Of a stretch of 7,746 bases of DNA, positions 6,079 to 7,746 are shown one piece after another. The stretch comes from Patescibacteria group bacterium UBA4664. Lineage in GTDB: Bacteria > Patescibacteriota > Saccharimonadia > CAILAD01 > BJGX01. Under the pieces are notes generated by a model, which saw nothing but the letters and a program-made list of their open reading frames with translations, did not search any database and had not been told where the DNA came from. The translations under genes were made by a program, and so were the position numbers. Numbering within the stretch: the first letter of the stretch is position 1; each line of letters starts with the position of its first letter. The DNA is taken from assembly GCA_943353705.1 (NCBI GenBank), contig CALRAY010000024.1, forward strand, positions 1-7,746, written 5' to 3'.

Positions 6079-6107
6079 ATTATAAAACCATACCAATTAT
6101 TATGCAA
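6079..6107 (-). promoter_or_regulatory. Promoter of the zinc-finger miniprotein gene
   Basis: Read on the minus strand, TTGCAT (6107-6102) is followed after 17 bases by a perfect TATAAT (6084-6079). The expected start near 6072 gives a leader of about 41 bases with a Shine-Dalgarno AGGAG at 6040-6036. The -35 keeps only the TTG core. Confidence 0.6.
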
Positions 6108-6115
6108 GCATAACC

Positions 6116-6136
6116 AAAAACCCCGCCTAAGCGGGG
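6116..6136 (-). terminator. Rho-independent terminator of the RRM gene
   Basis: On the minus strand the stem CCCCGC / GCGGGG (6136-6131 with 6126-6121) closes a four-base loop and is followed directly by TTTTT (6120-6116). It lies 21 bases after the RRM stop codon. The T-run ends only 8 bases before the -35 of the next minus-strand gene. Confidence 0.85.
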
Positions 6137-6157
6137 GTTAATGGTATGAAAGATATA

Positions 6158-6415
6158 TTATCTTTCTTCGCGTGGTCGAGCTTCATTAACGGTGATAGCT
6201 CGTCCTTCGATTTCTTTGCCGTTCAAAGTTTCGACTGCTTTTTTAGCTTCATCATCTGAAGCCATTTCAACAAATCCGAAACCTTTAGATCGACCAGTGT
6301 CTCGTTCCGTAATAACACGGGCTGAGTCAACTGTGCCGGCCTCGGCAAAAATCTGAGCAAGCTGCTCGTCGTTAACACTCCAAGGGAGTGAACCAACAAA
6401 TAGATTCTTTGCCAT
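6158..6415 (-). CDS. Small RRM-type RNA-binding protein
   Basis: This 85-residue protein is a single RNA recognition motif. RNP2 is LFVGSL (5-10) and RNP1 is KGFGFVEM (44-51); the aromatic residues Phe6, Phe46 and Phe48 that stack on RNA bases are all present. The end is a short charged tail (ARPREER). Such stand-alone RRM proteins are known in cyanobacteria (Rbp, cold-induced) and other bacteria and bind single-stranded RNA in the cytoplasm. The start is the ATG at 6415, giving MAKNLFVGSLPW; a GTG 17 codons upstream is open but would add a non-RRM extension and bypass the AAGGA at 6423-6419, which sits three bases before the ATG. It has its own promoter, a leader of about 110 bases and a strong terminator, so it is probably monocistronic. 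Confidence 0.95.
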   Translation of the reverse strand: MAKNLFVGSLPWSVNDEQLAQIFAEAGTVDSARVITERDTGRSKGFGFVEMASDDEAKKAVETLNGKEIEGRAITVNEARPREER

Positions 6416-6474
6416 AGTTCCTTCTTCTCTCTGGTGAATCCCAGCTTGTCGGCTGTTTAGCTGCACCCAGAACT
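6416..6474 (-). promoter_or_regulatory. Predicted leader hairpin covering the RRM ribosome binding site
   Basis: In the minus-strand leader, AGTTCT (6474-6469) can pair with GGAACT (6421-6416), which holds the GGA of the Shine-Dalgarno and ends at the ATG. Inside it GGTG (6467-6464) pairs with CACC (6436-6433), and CAGCT (6463-6459) with AGCTG (6446-6442), with a five-base bulge. Opening would be needed for translation, so it could act as a temperature-sensitive or self-regulated switch. Found by eye only; no folding energy was computed. Confidence 0.4.
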
Positions 6475-6530
6475 TATTTAATAACCTGATCCTTTAGAGC
6501 CGTAGCAGCATAGTTTCTAAGAACACCAAT

Positions 6531-6559
6531 ATTATACTACTTTTAAGCTTATATAGCAA
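6531..6559 (-). promoter_or_regulatory. Promoter of the RRM gene
   Basis: On the minus strand TTGCTA (6559-6554, 4 of 6 matches) precedes a perfect TATAAT (6536-6531) with a 17-base spacer. The start near 6524 gives a leader of about 109 bases, long for this compact genome. The -35 begins five bases after the stop codon of the upstream glycosyltransferase gene, for which no separate terminator is visible. Confidence 0.65.
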
Positions 6560-6563
6560 CAAC

Positions 6564-7746
6564 TTAATTTACTTCATAGATATATATCGAATCACCCACC
6601 TTAGCAACAGGCTGTTTCTCGAGTAGCCACTTGTAGTCAAAGGCCCTAGGTTTGTTCTTCTGGAAGTAAATATCGCTCATCAGGAAAGTTTCTGATACTG
6701 CAATATACTTTGTGGGCGGTCTGCCTTCATCGACATGCCAGGGCAGGAATTTTGAATCGCTACAGTCGTATCCTGAAGTATTTCTGATTAGCTCTCCACT
6801 TGCGTCGTAAGCTCGCTTGCAGAAGTAGTAACGCGGGTCAGCTCCACCAAAGTAATCGACAGCTATTTTATCGCCGATATCAGGCTTACTACTTACGTAT
6901 TCGGCCAGCCTCTTAGCATCTTGCCCCCAGTCTACATTTGAATCCGAGAGGTATTTGTATGCATTAGCAGAGCCGCCATAAAGCGCATCGATGTAGGGGA
7001 CGTACTTCGGGAATTGTGCAATTGCAATTGCTATGTACCAAGTCATTAAAAATATAAGTGTAGTTGCAAAAATAAGTCTGAATTTTTTGTTCTTAATTTT
7101 GTGATAAATTGCAAAAACTTCCTTTGCGACCAGTATGAAAACAAATGGCATCATTGGGAAAAGGTGTCTGATTCCTAAGTTCAAATTGCCATTGATAGAC
7201 AGGTAAGAATAAAAAGCAATAAATAATATAAATGTCAGTTCTATAAAATGACCCTTAGAATACTCTCTGAAATTATTCCACAGCCTAAGCGGCGTCTTTT
7301 TGATATAAGCCAATACCCCTGCAATAAGAGAAGCGATAATCATGATAATCATAGGCAGGGGTGTTTTTAATATGAAGCTCACAGGAAAATACAGTGGGAA
7401 GCTTTGGTCGGTTGCCTCGCCAAGAAAATAAGTTATATTTCCACTCTGAACCCTGTCGATTACCATTAGTAGCCCTAGCATATATTGTACGAGGGGCTTA
7501 AGTGGCTCAAAGTTATTGGCTGATGTCAAAATGCCACCATAGAGATCGAAGTAGCCTGTAGCAAGTGAGCCCTTTATGAATTTATCTTGCATATCTGCCG
7601 TCATGTTTATTGTGTGTGGTATGTAAAAAAGCCATACCAAGACTAGTCCAAGCGTAAAAATCCCCACAAGGCCTACTCCGTATCTGAATATATCTTTTTT
7701 AATGGTTTTATTTTTATAGATTGAAATAAGCTTTATTACATTCATA
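6564..7746 (-). CDS. GT39-like membrane glycosyltransferase, C-terminal part (5' end outside window)
   Basis: 393 residues are visible from an ATG at 7745, but the frame stays open to the window edge. The protein lacks the first outer loop with the acidic pair expected near the start of GT-C enzymes, so this Met is probably internal and the N-terminal part is missing. Hydrophobic helices lie at about 22-42, 129-147, 167-183, 195-212 and 224-244. NLNLGIRHLFPMMPF (187-201) and SDSNVDWGQDAKRLAEYV (267-284) are typical of the C-terminal half of PMT/RgtA-like polyprenyl-phosphate-dependent glycosyltransferases, followed by a soluble domain to residue 393. The enzyme should transfer a sugar to an outside acceptor. 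It differs clearly from the GT-C gene at 598-2160, so they are not recent duplicates. Substrates are unknown. Confidence 0.8.
   Translation of the reverse strand, partial: MNVIKLISIYKNKTIKKDIFRYGVGLVGIFTLGLVLVWLFYIPHTINMTADMQDKFIKGSLATGYFDLYGGILTSANNFEPLKPLVQYMLGLLMVIDRVQSGNITYFLGEATDQSFPLYFPVSFILKTPLPMIIMIIASLIAGVLAYIKKTPLRLWNNFREYSKGHFIELTFILFIAFYSYLSINGNLNLGIRHLFPMMPFVFILVAKEVFAIYHKIKNKKFRLIFATTLIFLMTWYIAIAIAQFPKYVPYIDALYGGSANAYKYLSDSNVDWGQDAKRLAEYVSSKPDIGDKIAVDYFGGADPRYYFCKRAYDASGELIRNTSGYDCSDSKFLPWHVDEGRPPTKYIAVSETFLMSDIYFQKNKPRAFDYKWLLEKQPVAKVGDSIYIYEVN

Noticed and set aside
5815..6096. Open frame of 93 codons on the minus strand over the zinc-finger gene
   Set aside because: It is a different frame from the 50-codon CxxCxGxG gene, has no recognisable family pattern or ribosome binding site, and the dense cysteine motifs of the other frame cannot be chance.
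6416..6466. GTG start 17 codons upstream of the RRM ATG
   Set aside because: The added residues are not part of an RRM, no ribosome binding site precedes the GTG, and AAGGA precedes the ATG at 6415. The extension region is better explained as leader RNA.
6494..6511. Five-codon upstream frame (MLLRL) in the RRM leader
   Set aside because: It has no Shine-Dalgarno and such a short frame is expected by chance; kept only as a remote attenuation idea.
1..7746. Recoded stop codon (UGA as Gly, as in SR1/Gracilibacteria)
   Set aside because: TGA ends the GT-C gene in a classic ATGA overlap and ends the zinc-finger gene, and no internal TGA is needed in any gene.
1..7746. CRISPR array, insertion sequence, tRNA or rRNA
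   Set aside because: No regularly spaced repeats, transposase motifs, terminal inverted repeats or cloverleaf sequences were seen. The only notable direct repeat is the 49-base gtrA end.

Overview
The window looks like part of a small, AT-rich, tightly packed bacterial genome. My best guess is a Patescibacteria/CPR lineage, possibly Saccharibacteria. The reasons are very short or overlapping gene junctions, membrane-heavy polyprenyl-linked glycosylation genes, a stand-alone bacterial RRM protein and a DnaJ-type zinc-finger miniprotein. TAA, TAG and TGA all end genes, so the code is standard, which argues against the UGA-recoding SR1/Gracilibacteria groups. The lineage is inference; no rRNA or other decisive marker is present.

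Left part (1-2897, plus strand): a GtrA tail cut by the window edge, then an apparent three-gene operon: a complete gtrA (flippase-like), a GT-C/GT39-type membrane glycosyltransferase, and a GT2 polyprenyl-phosphate sugar transferase. The logic matches phage-type gtrA/gtrB/gtr(type) cassettes. The GT2 would charge a polyprenyl phosphate with sugar on the cytoplasmic face, GtrA would flip it, and the GT-C enzyme would transfer the sugar to an outside acceptor. The truncated tail shares 49 identical bases with the end of the complete gtrA.

Middle part (2994-5818, plus strand): a housekeeping run ybaB/ebfC - recR - DEDDh exonuclease - cysS, with junctions of 2 bases or fewer. It links recombinational repair and nucleoid proteins to a nuclease and cysteinyl-tRNA synthetase. 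A substantial inverted repeat sits in front of ybaB.

Right part (5819-7746, minus strand, convergent): a 50-residue protein with four CxxC motifs of the DnaJ zinc-finger type, easily missed because it is so short, with its own promoter and terminator; then an 85-residue RRM RNA-binding protein with a leader of roughly 110 bases that can fold over its ribosome binding site; then the C-terminal two thirds or so of a second GT39-like membrane glycosyltransferase running off the right edge.

The items most worth follow-up are the zinc-finger miniprotein, the folded RRM leader, the gtrA tail duplication at the left edge, and the compact Gtr-like cassette. No mobile element, CRISPR array, tRNA or rRNA was seen. 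No gene-free stretch exceeds about 150 bases.
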